Origin: Deinococcus sp. LM3
GTDB lineage: Bacteria > Deinococcota > Deinococci > Deinococcales > Deinococcaceae
Assembly: GCF_002017875.1 (NCBI RefSeq)
Contig: NZ_MUFV01000001.1
Coordinates: forward strand, 2,816,501 to 2,880,500
DNA length: 64,000 bases
Reading direction: 5' to 3'
This document shows, one piece after another, positions 16,459 through 28,904 of this stretch. The first letter of the stretch is position 1; every line of letters starts with the position of its first letter. A program made the translations under genes and the position numbers. The notes below the pieces were generated by a model. That model did no database searches and was not told where the DNA came from. It saw only the letters and a list, made by a program, of their open reading frames with translations.

Positions 16459-17562
16459 TCAGCGGCCGAACAGCAGGGTTCCCAGGCGGGTGTTCAGCAG
16501 CGCCCGGCCCAGCAGGGCAGGAATCAGCAGCGCCAGCAGCGCGTACACCCCCGAGGTCAGGGCCACCTGCGTGGGCGTGCCGTCCGGCGCGTTCCAGCGT
16601 TCCAGCGCCTGCAGCAGCGCCGGGTGAATCAGGTACACCTGCAGGCTGACCGTTCCCAGCGTCGCCAGGGCCGCCTGGGCGCGCGACCCGCCGCGCTGGA
16701 TGCGGTGCGCGGCGCCCAGCAGGGTCAGGGCCGTCAGGCTGGTGAACACCCAGCTCAGGGTGCTGTACACGACCGGCGTGACCGGCACGCCCCGCACGTA
16801 CGACAGCGCCGCCGGCAGGTACGCGGCGTACGCGACGACCAGCGCGGGCAGCACCACCCAGCGCCGCCGCCGCCACCACGCCGGGAACTCGTCAAGCCGC
16901 GCGCCGACCGCCATGCCCAGCGTGATGGGCAGCAGGTACCACAGCACCGTACTGGCCGGGAACGGCAGGCGCAGCACCTCGCGGTTCAGGAAGTACGCGC
17001 CCAGTTGCAGCGCCAGTCCGGTCAGCAGCGCGGCCGTGATGCCCGGCCGCCGCCGCGCCAGCGGCAGCAGCAGCGGCAGCACCAGGTAGACCTCCAGCGC
17101 CACCAGCAGGAAGTACAGGTGGTAACTGGCCTTGCCGTTCGACAGGTAGAACCACCAGCGGTCCGGGTCCGTCAGCGTCTCCGGGGGCCGCTGCCCGCTC
17201 AGGACGTACCACAGCATGTACAGCGCGCTCCACAGCAGGTAGGGCCAGCCGCCGCGCGTCAGCCGCCGCCAGAAGTAGCGCCGGGGCTCGAAACGGCGCA
17301 GCAGGCTGCGGGTCAGGACCACCGCCGACAGGAACACGAAGGCCGGCACCGCGAAGTGCAGCGTGCGGTTCAGGACCGTGACCGCCTCGTGCGACAGCGT
17401 TCCCGGCGTCAGGTACCGCAGCGCCATGCCGGTCGTGTGGTGCAGCACGACCTCCAGGATGGTCAGCCCACGGAACACGTCGATCATGGTCAGCGGCGCC
17501 CGCGTCGGTGAGGGGACGGTTCCGGCAGGCGCGGCAGGAACGGGGGAGGCGGGGTCAGACAT
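16459..17562 (-). CDS. Acyltransferase family 3 membrane protein (OafA/YrhL-like)
   Basis: 367-aa integral membrane O-acyltransferase with about ten transmembrane helices. The family start is MIDVFRGLTILEVVLHHTTG, with the conserved His in the first helix; FAVPAFVFLSAVVLTRSLLRRF and WRRLTRGGWPYLLWS follow. Such proteins acylate cell-surface polysaccharides, lipids or antibiotics; the acceptor is unknown. Start at ATG 17562, 9 nt after TACGGT, rather than the ATG at 17583. Confidence 0.85.
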   Translation of the reverse strand: MSDPASPVPAAPAGTVPSPTRAPLTMIDVFRGLTILEVVLHHTTGMALRYLTPGTLSHEAVTVLNRTLHFAVPAFVFLSAVVLTRSLLRRFEPRRYFWRRLTRGGWPYLLWSALYMLWYVLSGQRPPETLTDPDRWWFYLSNGKASYHLYFLLVALEVYLVLPLLLPLARRRPGITAALLTGLALQLGAYFLNREVLRLPFPASTVLWYLLPITLGMAVGARLDEFPAWWRRRRWVVLPALVVAYAAYLPAALSYVRGVPVTPVVYSTLSWVFTSLTALTLLGAAHRIQRGGSRAQAALATLGTVSLQVYLIHPALLQALERWNAPDGTPTQVALTSGVYALLALLIPALLGRALLNTRLGTLLFGR

Positions 17563-17646
17563 CAGCGGTCTACCGTAGCGCACGCGGGCGCGGGCCGGAT
17601 GTGCGCCCCGCGCGCAGACCGGGGGCGCGCGGCCCTGCGTGGACGC

Positions 17647-18762
17647 TCAGGAACGGCCCCGGACCTCGAAGCCCTCGGCCGTGAGGATACTGGCGGCGCG
17701 CTGCACGTCCTCGGGGGATTCCAGGCCCAGCCGGACCGCGCCGCCGTCCTCGCGGATGGCGAGCACCTCGATGTCCTTGATGTTCACGCCGTGCGCCCCG
17801 AGCGTCTGCGTGACCGCCCCCAGCTGGTTCGGGCGGTCCGGGACGGCCACCACCAGGTCGTGCCGCTGCGGCAGCAGGCTGCGCTTCACGATCGGCAGGC
17901 TGTCGCGGGTGCGTTTGCCTTCCAGCGCGGCGGCCAGCAGTTCCTCCGGTTCGTCCAGATCCGCTTCCAGCCGCTCGAGCTGCCCCCGGAACCGGGCCAG
18001 CGCCTCGCGCAGCGCGGCCTTGTTCTCCACGACCATGTCGCGGCTCATGCGGGGGTCGCCGCTCGCCACGCGCGTCAGGTCACGGAACCCCCCGGCGGCC
18101 AGCAGGCTCAGGCGTTCGTCCCGCGCGACCATGTGCGTCATGGCCAGACTCGTCAGGTACGGCAGGTGACTGATGGTCGCCACCAGCGCGTCGTGCGCGT
18201 CGGGCGGCATCACGACCGGCGCGGCGCCCAGCGACTCGACCAGGGTGCGCGCGCGGCTCAGGGCCGTCAGGGGCGTGTGATCGGTGGGCGTCAGGACCCA
18301 CACGGCGTTCTCCAGCAGGGCCGCGCGGGCGTGCGTCACGCCGCCCCGTTCGCTGCCGGCCATCGGGTGGCCCGCCACGAAGGACCGCACGCCCAGCCGC
18401 TCCATCTCGGCCGCGATGCCGCCCTTCACGCTGCCCACGTCCGTCACGAGCGCCTGCGGGTTCAGGAACGGCGCGAGGTCACGGGCCAGCGGCGCCAGCG
18501 CCCGCATCGGCGCGGCCAGCACCACCAGGTCCGCCGCGCGCAGCCACTCGCCCGGCGCGGTCTGAATCTCGTCGACCACGCCCAGCGCCAGCGCCTCGCG
18601 CAGCACGGCGGGACTGGCGTCCAGGCCGATCACGCGCCGGGCCAGCAGCCGCTGCCGTAACCCCAGCGCCACGCTCCCCCCGATCAGGCCCACGCCCGCC
18701 ACGACCGCCGTGTCGAACAGGGCAGGGGGCGCGGGGGGCGTGCTGGAGGAATCTTGCGTCAT
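17647..18762 (-). CDS. tyrA: Prephenate dehydrogenase with C-terminal ACT domain
   Basis: Tyrosine biosynthesis: oxidative decarboxylation of prephenate. 371 aa. N-terminal NAD-binding AVVAGVGLIGGSVALGLR (residues ~20-37), TDVGSVKGGI, AGHPMAGSERGGV and the helical HDALVATISHLPYL region define TyrA; residues ~300-371 form an ACT domain (AVPDRPNQLGAVTQTLGAHG) likely binding tyrosine for feedback control. TAGCCT lies 7 nt before the ATG. The gene diverges from the TauE permease across a ~180-bp region with tandem duplications. Confidence 0.93.
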   Translation of the reverse strand: MTQDSSSTPPAPPALFDTAVVAGVGLIGGSVALGLRQRLLARRVIGLDASPAVLREALALGVVDEIQTAPGEWLRAADLVVLAAPMRALAPLARDLAPFLNPQALVTDVGSVKGGIAAEMERLGVRSFVAGHPMAGSERGGVTHARAALLENAVWVLTPTDHTPLTALSRARTLVESLGAAPVVMPPDAHDALVATISHLPYLTSLAMTHMVARDERLSLLAAGGFRDLTRVASGDPRMSRDMVVENKAALREALARFRGQLERLEADLDEPEELLAAALEGKRTRDSLPIVKRSLLPQRHDLVVAVPDRPNQLGAVTQTLGAHGVNIKDIEVLAIREDGGAVRLGLESPEDVQRAASILTAEGFEVRGRS

Positions 18763-18808
18763 AACGGCGAGGCTAGCATGACCCCGCACGCCGCCCGGCC
18801 GGGGCGTC

Positions 18809-18890
18809 TGAACACGTTGCACAGGTGAACACGTGGCACAGAGCGGTGGCAGGGCGCAGGCAGTGCAGAGGTAGGAGTGCAGAGGTGGGC
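18809..18890. repeat. Two short tandem duplications in the tyrA/TauE divergent promoter region
   Basis: TGAACACGTKGCACAG occurs twice in direct tandem (18809-18825, 18826-18842), and GTGCAGAGGTRGG occurs twice in tandem (18863-18876, 18877-18890). They lie upstream of both divergent -10 boxes and could be regulator sites or slippage products. Confidence 0.55.
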
Positions 18891-18942
18891 GTGGTCTACA
18901 ACCCACGCCCCATCATGCCGGCGCCCCTGCTACAGTCCGCTG

Positions 18943-19695
<753 letters not shown>

Positions 19696-19781
19696 GCGAC
19701 CAGCACCTGCCGGAGCCCTGGGGGGCGTGAACCGTGGCTGCGCTTCCCGTCGGGCGGGCCGTGGCGCGGCATCATGACGGC

Positions 19782-20330
19782 ATGACGACTCCCAGTGGAA
19801 CGCAGCAGGCCATTCTCGCCGGCGGGTGCTTCTGGTGCACCGAGGCGGTCCTGAAGGACGTACGCGGCGTGCAGAAGATCGAGAGCGGCTACATCGGCGG
19901 GCACACCCCCAACCCCGATTACCGCAGCGTGTGCAGCGGCACCACCGGGCACGCCGAGGCGGTCCGCGTGACCTTCGACCCGGCGCAGGTGGACTTCCGG
20001 GACCTGCTGGGCCTGTTCTTCGCCACGCACGACCCGACCAGCCTCAACCGCCAGGGGGCCGATACCGGCACGCAGTACCGCAGCGCCGTGTTCCCCCTGA
20101 CGCCCGAGCAGGACGCCCAGACGCGCGAGGTGATCGCGGACCTGACCGCGCAGGCCGTGTTCGACCGGCCCATCGTGACGACCATCGAACCCGCCAGCAC
20201 CTTCCACGTCGCCGAGGACTACCACCAGGACTACTACGCGAACAACCCCCGTCAGCCGTACTGCGTGGCCGTCATCGCCCCGAAGGTCGCCAAGCTCCGC
20301 ACGTACTACGCCGACCGCCTGAAAAGCTGA
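19782..20330 (+). CDS. msrA: Peptide-methionine (S)-S-oxide reductase
   Basis: Repairs methionine S-sulfoxide in proteins with thioredoxin. 182 aa; GGCFWCTEAV near the N-terminus contains the catalytic cysteine, followed by GYIGGHTPNPDYRSVCSGTTGHAE and FHVAEDYHQDYY. ATG 19782 gives the normal family N-terminus; CATCAT upstream is only a weak -10 match. Lies ~90 nt after the TauE permease, same strand. Confidence 0.95.
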   Translation: MTTPSGTQQAILAGGCFWCTEAVLKDVRGVQKIESGYIGGHTPNPDYRSVCSGTTGHAEAVRVTFDPAQVDFRDLLGLFFATHDPTSLNRQGADTGTQYRSAVFPLTPEQDAQTREVIADLTAQAVFDRPIVTTIEPASTFHVAEDYHQDYYANNPRQPYCVAVIAPKVAKLRTYYADRLKS

Positions 20331-20374
20331 GTGGGCCGGGGGTCGCCCGCCATCCCCGACCCGCTTTCCACTTG

Positions 20375-21064
20375 CTACTTCCGGCTGCCTTCTTCCCCCT
20401 GCGCCTCCAGTTTCGCCAGTCGTTTCAGCAGGTCCGCGCGGCTGCGTTCGGCCAGCGGGTGCTCCAGCAGGTCGCGCAGGTCGTCCGGCGTGACCGGGCG
20501 GCCCCGCAGCGTGCCGCGCAGGTCCAGTTCGAACAGGTCGCGGATGGTGGGTGCGTCCGGCGCGGCGCGCATGGCGGTCACGGGGTCGCCGGCCTGCACG
20601 GTGCCGGGCGTCAGGACGCGGGCGTACAGGCCGGGCCGGGCGGCCGCCCCGAAGCGCCGGGCGAAGGCCGGGTCACCCAGGTGCGCGGCCAGCGTGGCGC
20701 AGGGAATGCGCGGCGCGGTGATTTCCAGCGTCACGCCGCCGTCGGTGGTCAGGCGGTCCCCGACCCGCCAGTCCGCGCTGCTGCCCGCCCCGCCCAGGGT
20801 GAGGTTCTCGCCGAACAGGCCGTCACGCACGGCCACTCCCTGCGCCGCCCACCAGTCGTAATCGTCGGTGGTGTACAGGTACGCGGCCTGCCCCGGCCCG
20901 CCGTGGTGCCGGGTGTTCAGCACCTGATCCCCGTCCAGGCCGCCTGCGTTCACGCCGACCGGTTGGAGGGTGGGTCGTTTGTCGATGCCGCTGCGCACAG
21001 AGCGCGCCCCGATGATGACCGGCAGGCCCTGCCCGACGTTCACGCTCCTGAGACTCATGTTCAT
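20375..21064 (-). CDS. MOSC domain protein (YiiM-like)
   Basis: 229 aa. MOSC beta-barrel with HHGGPGQAAYLYTTDDYDWW, LFGENLTL and the conserved Cys in APRIPCATLAAHLG that would bind a molybdenum cofactor sulfur. A C-terminal helical tail (~residues 175-229, LFELDLRG and LLEHPLAERSRADLLKRLAKLEAQ) is YiiM-like. Expected role is molybdoenzyme-dependent reduction of N-hydroxylated compounds, by homology only. TAGCCT lies 6 nt before ATG 21064. Convergent with msrA. Confidence 0.85.
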   Translation of the reverse strand: MNMSLRSVNVGQGLPVIIGARSVRSGIDKRPTLQPVGVNAGGLDGDQVLNTRHHGGPGQAAYLYTTDDYDWWAAQGVAVRDGLFGENLTLGGAGSSADWRVGDRLTTDGGVTLEITAPRIPCATLAAHLGDPAFARRFGAAARPGLYARVLTPGTVQAGDPVTAMRAAPDAPTIRDLFELDLRGTLRGRPVTPDDLRDLLEHPLAERSRADLLKRLAKLEAQGEEGSRK

Positions 21065-21155
21065 GTGCGCAGGCTACTGCCTACCCCGCCGGCCGTGTGG
21101 CGCGCGGAGGCGCACGTGACCTTCGCCCTCGTTTCCAGGGCAGGCCTGTGATGGA

Positions 21156-21641
21156 ATGCGGCCCGTGAGTCCCAAGCGTCCTACTGTGACCCCCTCGGCC
21201 CGCCCGCCTGCCGGGCAGGGTTCCCCCTTCGATCCGGCGCTGGCGCAGGCGGGTCGCGTACCGACCCTGGTGGTCCTGATGGGCCTGCTGATGGTCAGCT
21301 CGCTGCCGTTCGTGGCGTCGCTGGCGCAGGGCCGCGCGCAGAACGTCACGCAGGGCGTCCTGTCCATGTGCCTCACGGTGTTCCTGCTGGGCATGGTGTG
21401 GCGCGGCAGCGTTCTGGCGTGGCGCCTGACCGTGGGGCTGGCCATGGTGGCGGGCCTGCTGGTGTTCATCGTGGGGATGCTGACCGGCACGACCGCCTGG
21501 CAGGGCTGGGTGGTCAGCGGGGCGGGGCTGGTGTACCTGGGGCTGGGAACAGCGCTGGTCGGCACGCCCTCCATCCGGGCGTTCCTGGACAGTCGCTGGG
21601 CGGCCCGCCGCGCCGCGCGTCAGGCAGGGGGACGCGCGTGA
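21156..21641 (+). CDS. Small hypothetical integral membrane protein
   Basis: 161 aa with four predicted transmembrane helices (about residues 36-58, 67-87, 90-110, 118-138) and a basic C-terminus (RWAARRAARQAGGRA). No family recognised. Start could also be GTG at 21165; neither has a clear -10 box. Its stop overlaps the start of the RNHCP gene by 4 nt, so the two are co-translated. Confidence 0.65.
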   Translation: MRPVSPKRPTVTPSARPPAGQGSPFDPALAQAGRVPTLVVLMGLLMVSSLPFVASLAQGRAQNVTQGVLSMCLTVFLLGMVWRGSVLAWRLTVGLAMVAGLLVFIVGMLTGTTAWQGWVVSGAGLVYLGLGTALVGTPSIRAFLDSRWAARRAARQAGGRA

Positions 21642-21979
21642 GCGGGCGCCGGTTCACGGTCGTCGGGACGAACAACGCCTTCACCTGCGGCTTCTGTGGC
21701 GCGCAGGTGCAACCGCTGCGCAACGGCAGCGTCCGGAACCACTGTCCCGAATGCCTGCACAGCCGGCACGTGGACATCCTGCCCGGCGACCGCGCCTGCA
21801 CCTGCCAGGGGGACATGGAACCCGTCGCCGTCGAGCAGAGCGGCAAGAAGGGCTGGATCATCACGCACCGCTGCCAGAAGTGCGGCTTCGAGGGTCGCAA
21901 CCGCGCCGCCACCGACGACCCCGATCAGCCGGACAGCTGGGACGCCCTGATCGCCGTCAGCACCCGCCGACGCGACTGA
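21638..21979 (+). CDS. RNHCP-domain zinc-ribbon protein
   Basis: 113 aa. Contains CGFCGAQV, the eponymous RNHCPECLHSRHVD, CTCQGDMEPV and HRCQKCGFEGRN: several CxxC pairs suggesting two zinc sites. The RNHCP family is widespread but functionally uncharacterised. GTG start overlaps the previous stop by 4 nt. The other-frame ORF over the same bases is a shadow. Followed by repeat copy F. Confidence 0.8.
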   Translation: MSGRRFTVVGTNNAFTCGFCGAQVQPLRNGSVRNHCPECLHSRHVDILPGDRACTCQGDMEPVAVEQSGKKGWIITHRCQKCGFEGRNRAATDDPDQPDSWDALIAVSTRRRD

Positions 21980-22001
21980 CGGCGTCGGGCTCGGGGCGTC
22001 A

Positions 22002-22134
22002 TACGGATTCCGTTTGTTTCGTTGACAGATCGGAACATCACCGATCTGCCAACTCCACGTCCGGAATCCGTTTTTCTCCTACTCGCATCCGCTCGGATTG
22101 AACGGCTTTATAAGCCATTCAATCGGAGTCCGTA
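22002..22134 (-). repeat. TNA-flanked inverted-repeat element, copy F (short form)
   Basis: 133 bp, flanked by direct TCA (21999-22001 and 22135-22137); the right TCA is the TGA stop of the response regulator. Distal hairpin GCAGATCGG / CCGATCTGT (subfamily shared with copy D). Proximal hairpin uses GGCTT / AAGCC instead of GGGCT / AGCCC, pairing preserved. Confidence 0.92.
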
Positions 22135-22593
22135 TCAGTTCGGGGGCTGGGGGGCGCGCACGATGGTCAGCATGTAGCGTCCGAGCGCCTGGATGGCCTC
22201 GTAGAACCGGCCGAACTCGACGGGTTTCACCACGTAACTGGCCGCGAACGCCTGGTACGAACGCAGGATGTCCTCCTCGGCCTGGCTGGTGGTCAGCATG
22301 ATCACGGGAATGGTCATGAGTTCCGGGTCGCGTTTGATCTCCTGAAGGAATTCCAGGCCGTTCATGCGGGGCATGTTGATGTCGAGCAGGATCACGTCCG
22401 GGCGGGGTAGGCGGCCGGTGGCCCGCAGCATTTCCAGGCCTTCCACGCCGTCCCGCGCCACGTGCAGGTTGTTCAGCACGCCGGCGTCCGCGAAGGCCTC
22501 GCGGGTCAGGACGATGTCGGGTTCGCTGTCCTCGATCAGCAGGATCTCGATGGGGACGGGCGTGGCGATGGCTGGGGTGTGGACTGTGTGCAT
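22135..22593 (-). CDS. Single-domain response regulator (CheY/Rcp1-like)
   Basis: 152-aa receiver domain without an output domain. Acidic pocket in LLIEDSEPDI, phospho-acceptor Asp in VILLDINMPRMNG, Thr in IMLTTSQAEED and Lys in YVVKPVEF. The insertions resemble Rcp1-type regulators that pair with phytochrome-like kinases; no kinase gene is nearby. Start at the ATG with AAGGAA 8 nt upstream, so unlike most genes here it uses a Shine-Dalgarno. The stop is the target duplication of copy F. Confidence 0.9.
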   Translation of the reverse strand: MHTVHTPAIATPVPIEILLIEDSEPDIVLTREAFADAGVLNNLHVARDGVEGLEMLRATGRLPRPDVILLDINMPRMNGLEFLQEIKRDPELMTIPVIMLTTSQAEEDILRSYQAFAASYVVKPVEFGRFYEAIQALGRYMLTIVRAPQPPN

Positions 22594-22727
22594 GGGGGTT
22601 CCTTGGGCCGCGCCACTCGGGTGGGCGCGTCTTGGTTGTGTTCTCAAGTCTGACAGTGGCGGGTGTGGCGTGGCACCGGCCAGACTTTACGCACCCGCCA
22701 TGCGCCCTTGATGTTCCCTTGATCATG

Positions 22728-22745
22728 AATGACCGAGTGGTCATT
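22728..22745. promoter_or_regulatory. TetR-type operator-like palindrome
   Basis: AATGACCGAGTGGTCATT: perfect 7-bp arms around GAGT, the form often bound by TetR/AcrR repressors. Lies between the divergent response regulator and DinB-family genes, ~65 bp upstream of the DinB start. No tetR gene in the window. Confidence 0.55.
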
Positions 22746-22810
22746 TATTGGGTGGCTGGGCAGCGGACCGGGCCGCGCGGTGGGGCGGCGCCCTGCGCTA
22801 GCCTCCGGGT

Positions 22811-23257
22811 ATGACTGAACCGCACCCGACACTCCTGCAACTCTCCCTGCTGGGCGGCGCGTCGTTCCGCGAGGTCACGCGGTTGCTCGGCGGCCTGACC
22901 TGGGCCGAGGCCAGCGCCGCGCACCCCGCCCTGCCCCGCACCCTGGCCGAGGTGATCTGGCACCTGAGCGTCACGCAGCGCGCCAGCCTGAACATCGCCT
23001 CGGGCCGCGCGGACGGCTGGCCCGACGACCTGAACGTCTGGCCCCCGGCGCCACTGACCGAACCCGAATTCACGGCGGCGCACGCCGACCTGCTGGCCGG
23101 ACTGCCCGAGGCGCAGGCCCTGGCCCGCGACCCCAGCAGCCGCGCCCGCGACGTACTGACCGATCTGGCCGTCCACAGCGCGTACCACTGGGGACAGGTG
23201 GCCCTGCTGCGCCGCCTGAACGGCACGCTGCCCCCGGCCGCCGGGACGGGCGCGTGA
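22811..23257 (+). CDS. DinB-family (four-helix, metal-binding) protein
   Basis: 148 aa. Four-helix DinB/YfiT fold indicated by LAEVIWHLSVTQRASLN and the C-terminal HSAYHWGQVALLRRL, with three potential metal-ligand His residues. Deinococcus genomes carry many DinB paralogues, some stress-inducible; enzymatic role unknown, possibly thiol-transferase-like. TAGCCT lies 6 nt before the ATG. Stop overlaps the next gene's GTG by 4 nt. Confidence 0.82.
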   Translation: MTEPHPTLLQLSLLGGASFREVTRLLGGLTWAEASAAHPALPRTLAEVIWHLSVTQRASLNIASGRADGWPDDLNVWPPAPLTEPEFTAAHADLLAGLPEAQALARDPSSRARDVLTDLAVHSAYHWGQVALLRRLNGTLPPAAGTGA

Positions 23258-23832
23258 GCGTGTTCGTGGGCTCCGTGTTCGTGGGCTCGCTGAACCCCGG
23301 CAAGGTCCAGCCGGTGCAGGAGGTCTTCACGGCGCTGGCGGCCGACCTGGGCCTGCCCTCACCGCTGTCCGTGCAGGGCGTGAACGTGCCCAGCGGCGTG
23401 CCGGACCAGCCGCTCGGGGTGGAGGAGACCGCGCTGGGCGCGACCAACCGCGCCGCCGCTGCCCTGGCGCAGCCCGGCGCGCTGTGGGGCGTGGGTCTGG
23501 AGGGCGGCGTGCGCCTGGACGAAGGGGGGAGAGGCTGGCTGTTCGGTGTGGTGGCTGTGGCGCACGCGTCGGGCGTGAACGCGGGCCGCACGGCGGAACT
23601 GCCGGTCCCGCCCGCCATCCTGCCCGGCGTGCTGGCGGGCCGGGAACTCGGGACGCTGATGGACGAACTGCTGGGCACGCGGGACCTCAAGCGCGGCGTG
23701 GGCACGGTCGGTGCGCTGACAGGCGGCCTCGTGACCCGCCCGGACGTATGGCGGCAGGCGCTGGCGCTCACGCTGGCCCCGTTCCTGCACCCGCAGCTGT
23801 ACCCGGTATCCGACCTGTCCCCGCGCGGGTAA
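23254..23832 (+). CDS. Inosine/xanthosine triphosphatase-like NTPase (YjjX/DUF84)
   Basis: 192 aa. VGSLNPGKVQPVQEVF at the N-terminus is the DUF84/YjjX signature of the house-cleaning NTPase superfamily that removes ITP/XTP; GVGLEGGV and the C-terminal KRGVGTVGALTGG also match. N-terminus carries a small direct repeat (VFVGS VFVGS). Translationally coupled to the DinB-family gene. Confidence 0.82.
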   Translation: MSVFVGSVFVGSLNPGKVQPVQEVFTALAADLGLPSPLSVQGVNVPSGVPDQPLGVEETALGATNRAAAALAQPGALWGVGLEGGVRLDEGGRGWLFGVVAVAHASGVNAGRTAELPVPPAILPGVLAGRELGTLMDELLGTRDLKRGVGTVGALTGGLVTRPDVWRQALALTLAPFLHPQLYPVSDLSPRG

Positions 23833-23852
23833 ACACCCAGCCCGTCCCAGGG

Positions 23853-23870
23853 CTAACGAACGTCTGTTAG
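23853..23870. promoter_or_regulatory. Operator-like palindrome overlapping the MBL-gene -10 box
   Basis: CTAACGAACGTCTGTTAG: 5-bp perfect arms with near-symmetric centre, resembling TetR operators. It overlaps TAGGCT (23868-23873), the -10 box of the following leaderless gene, so binding would block transcription. Confidence 0.5.
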
Positions 23871-23880
23871 GCTCGGGCGC

Positions 23881-24726
23881 ATGTCCTGGAATCACTCCCG
23901 CCAGATCGGCCAAGCGCAGGTCCATTCCCTCACCGACGGGCAGTTCCGCCTGGACGGCGGCGCCATGTTCGGCAGCGTCCCCAGGGTGCTGTGGGAACGC
24001 GCCGCGCCCGCCGACGACCTCAACCGCATCCGCCTGCGCATCAACCCCCTGCTGATCCAGCTGGGCGGCGAGAACATCCTGATCGAGACCGGCTTCTGGG
24101 ATCAGGGCGGCGAGAAATTCGAGGGCATGTACGCCCTCGACCGCGACGAGACCGTCTTCCGGGGCCTGGACCGCCTGGGCCTGAGCCCGGAAGACATCCA
24201 CCTCGTCATCAACACGCACCTGCACTTCGACCATGCCGGGCGCAACGTCACCCTGCTGGGCGACCCGACCTTCTCGAACGCCCGCTACGTGGTGCAGAAA
24301 CAGGAACTCCACGACGCCCGGCACACCCACGAACGCAGCCGCGCCAGCTACATTCCCGCCTACATAGACCCCATCCTCGACGCCGGACTGTTCGACGTCG
24401 TGGACGGCGAGCACGAACTGCGCCCCGGCCTGAGCGTGCTGCCGCTGCCCGGCCACAACCTCGGGCAGCAGGGTGTGGTGCTGCGCAGCGAGGGCCAGAC
24501 GCTGGTGTACGTCGCGGACCTGATTCCCACCCTGGCGCACGCGCCCACGCCGTACATCATGGGCTACGACCTGTACCCGGTCACCACCCTGGAGACCCGC
24601 AAGGCCCACCTGGGCGCGTGGTTCGAGCAGCAGGCGACCATCTGCACTCCCCACGACCCCGACGAGCCCTTCGCCCGCCTGCACGAGAACCCCAAGGGGG
24701 GCTTCACCCTGCAAGCGGATAGCTGA
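23881..24726 (+). CDS. MBL-fold metallo-hydrolase
   Basis: 281 aa. Metal motif NTHLHFDHAGRN (HxHxDH), then LPLPGHNLGQQG and YVADLIPT supply further ligands, and CTPHDPDEPF the last His. Similar to lactonase/quinoprotein-relay MBL proteins; substrate unknown. TAGGCT lies 7 nt before the ATG, inside a palindromic operator-like site, so this gene is probably repressor-controlled. Followed by hairpin 24742-24768 and repeat copy G. Confidence 0.88.
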   Translation: MSWNHSRQIGQAQVHSLTDGQFRLDGGAMFGSVPRVLWERAAPADDLNRIRLRINPLLIQLGGENILIETGFWDQGGEKFEGMYALDRDETVFRGLDRLGLSPEDIHLVINTHLHFDHAGRNVTLLGDPTFSNARYVVQKQELHDARHTHERSRASYIPAYIDPILDAGLFDVVDGEHELRPGLSVLPLPGHNLGQQGVVLRSEGQTLVYVADLIPTLAHAPTPYIMGYDLYPVTTLETRKAHLGAWFEQQATICTPHDPDEPFARLHENPKGGFTLQADS

Positions 24727-24741
24727 AAGCCAGGAGCAGAA

Positions 24742-24768
24742 GGCCCGCCCCGATAGTCCGGGCGGGCC
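24742..24768 (+). terminator. Hairpin after the MBL-fold gene
   Basis: Perfect 9-bp stem GGCCCGCCC / GGGCGGGCC, 9-nt loop, 15 nt after the stop codon. No strong T-run. Confidence 0.55.
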
Positions 24769-24801
24769 GTTCGCTGCATTCCTGGGAAGGGGGGCGGGTC
24801 A

Positions 24802-24934
24802 TACGGACTCGGATTGAATGGGCTTTGCAGCCCATTCAATCCGAGCGGAGCGAGTGGGAGCAATACGGGTTCCGGAGGTGGAGCTGGCAATCCGGTGAAG
24901 TTCCGGATTGTCGGCGAAACAAACGGAATCCGTA
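24802..24934 (+). repeat. TNA-flanked inverted-repeat element, copy G (short form)
   Basis: 133 bp from TACGGACTCGG to CGGAATCCGTA, flanked by direct TCA (24799-24801, 24935-24937). One of two copies whose target duplication is not a stop codon; it sits 72 nt after the MBL gene, past that gene's hairpin, and 39 nt before the argC stop. Hairpins GGATTGAATGGGCT / AGCCCATTCAATCC and CAATCCGG / CCGGATTG. Confidence 0.92.
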
Positions 24935-24973
24935 TCAGACCACCGACCCACTTCCCATCATCCCACTGCCCGC

Positions 24974-26023
<1,050 letters not shown>

Positions 26024-26101
26024 CGCCGCGCAGCATACCCCGCCCCACCCTGGCCTGTCGAGTGACATGTCTTACGGTCATAGGTTTATCAAATGAAAAC
26101 C

Positions 26102-26123
26102 GCCCCTGGAGTGACCCAGGGGC
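26102..26123 (-). terminator. Intrinsic terminator of secDF
   Basis: On the minus strand, stem GCCCCTGG / CCAGGGGC with a 6-nt loop followed by GGTTTTCATTT, 20 nt past the secDF stop. Confidence 0.75.
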
Positions 26124-26143
26124 AGCCTTCCGGACGGAACGCT

Positions 26144-28438
<2,295 letters not shown>

Positions 28439-28559
28439 AGGAACAACTCCAGAAGAAAGAAACGAGAGGCGGATCGGTCACCCGGGCCACGCGGGCAGGC
28501 CCATCATCGGGCCCGGCGGTCAAACCCGTGGTCAGGCGGTCGGCAGGTGGGGGCGCGGG

Positions 28560-28904
28560 TCAGCCGCCGTCCGACTGCCGCCGCCCCAGCACACTCAGGG
28601 CCGGGCGGCGCAGCGGCGGCGACCACGCCCGGACCGCCCGCACCTCGGCGTGAACGGCCGCCGCCCACGGCAACGGTTCCGGCGGCGGGGAGGCGGGGAA
28701 CGGCGTGGGCGTGGGCGCACCCGGCGCGGGCCGCAACTCCGGCAGGACAGGCGTGACCCGCCCCGCCGACAGCCGCTCGCCCACCTCCGGCGCGGGCGCG
28801 GGCGTCCCGAACCCCACCGCCAGCAGCGACAGGACCGTCAGCACCCCAGGCCACGCACTCAGGCGGGCCAGCCACGCGGGCGGAAGGAACAGCGGACGGT
28901 TCAA
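28560..28904 (-). CDS. Short proline-rich hypothetical protein
   Basis: 114 aa. One hydrophobic segment (residues ~14-34, AWPGVLTVLSLLAVGFG) that could be a signal or anchor, then a Pro/Ala-rich region with PTPTPFPASPPPEPLP. No family recognised. The TTG start is supported by TATGCT 8 nt upstream, the same arrangement as neighbouring leaderless genes. Upstream of secDF in the same direction, 121 nt apart. Confidence 0.5.
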   Translation of the reverse strand: MNRPLFLPPAWLARLSAWPGVLTVLSLLAVGFGTPAPAPEVGERLSAGRVTPVLPELRPAPGAPTPTPFPASPPPEPLPWAAAVHAEVRAVRAWSPPLRRPALSVLGRRQSDGG

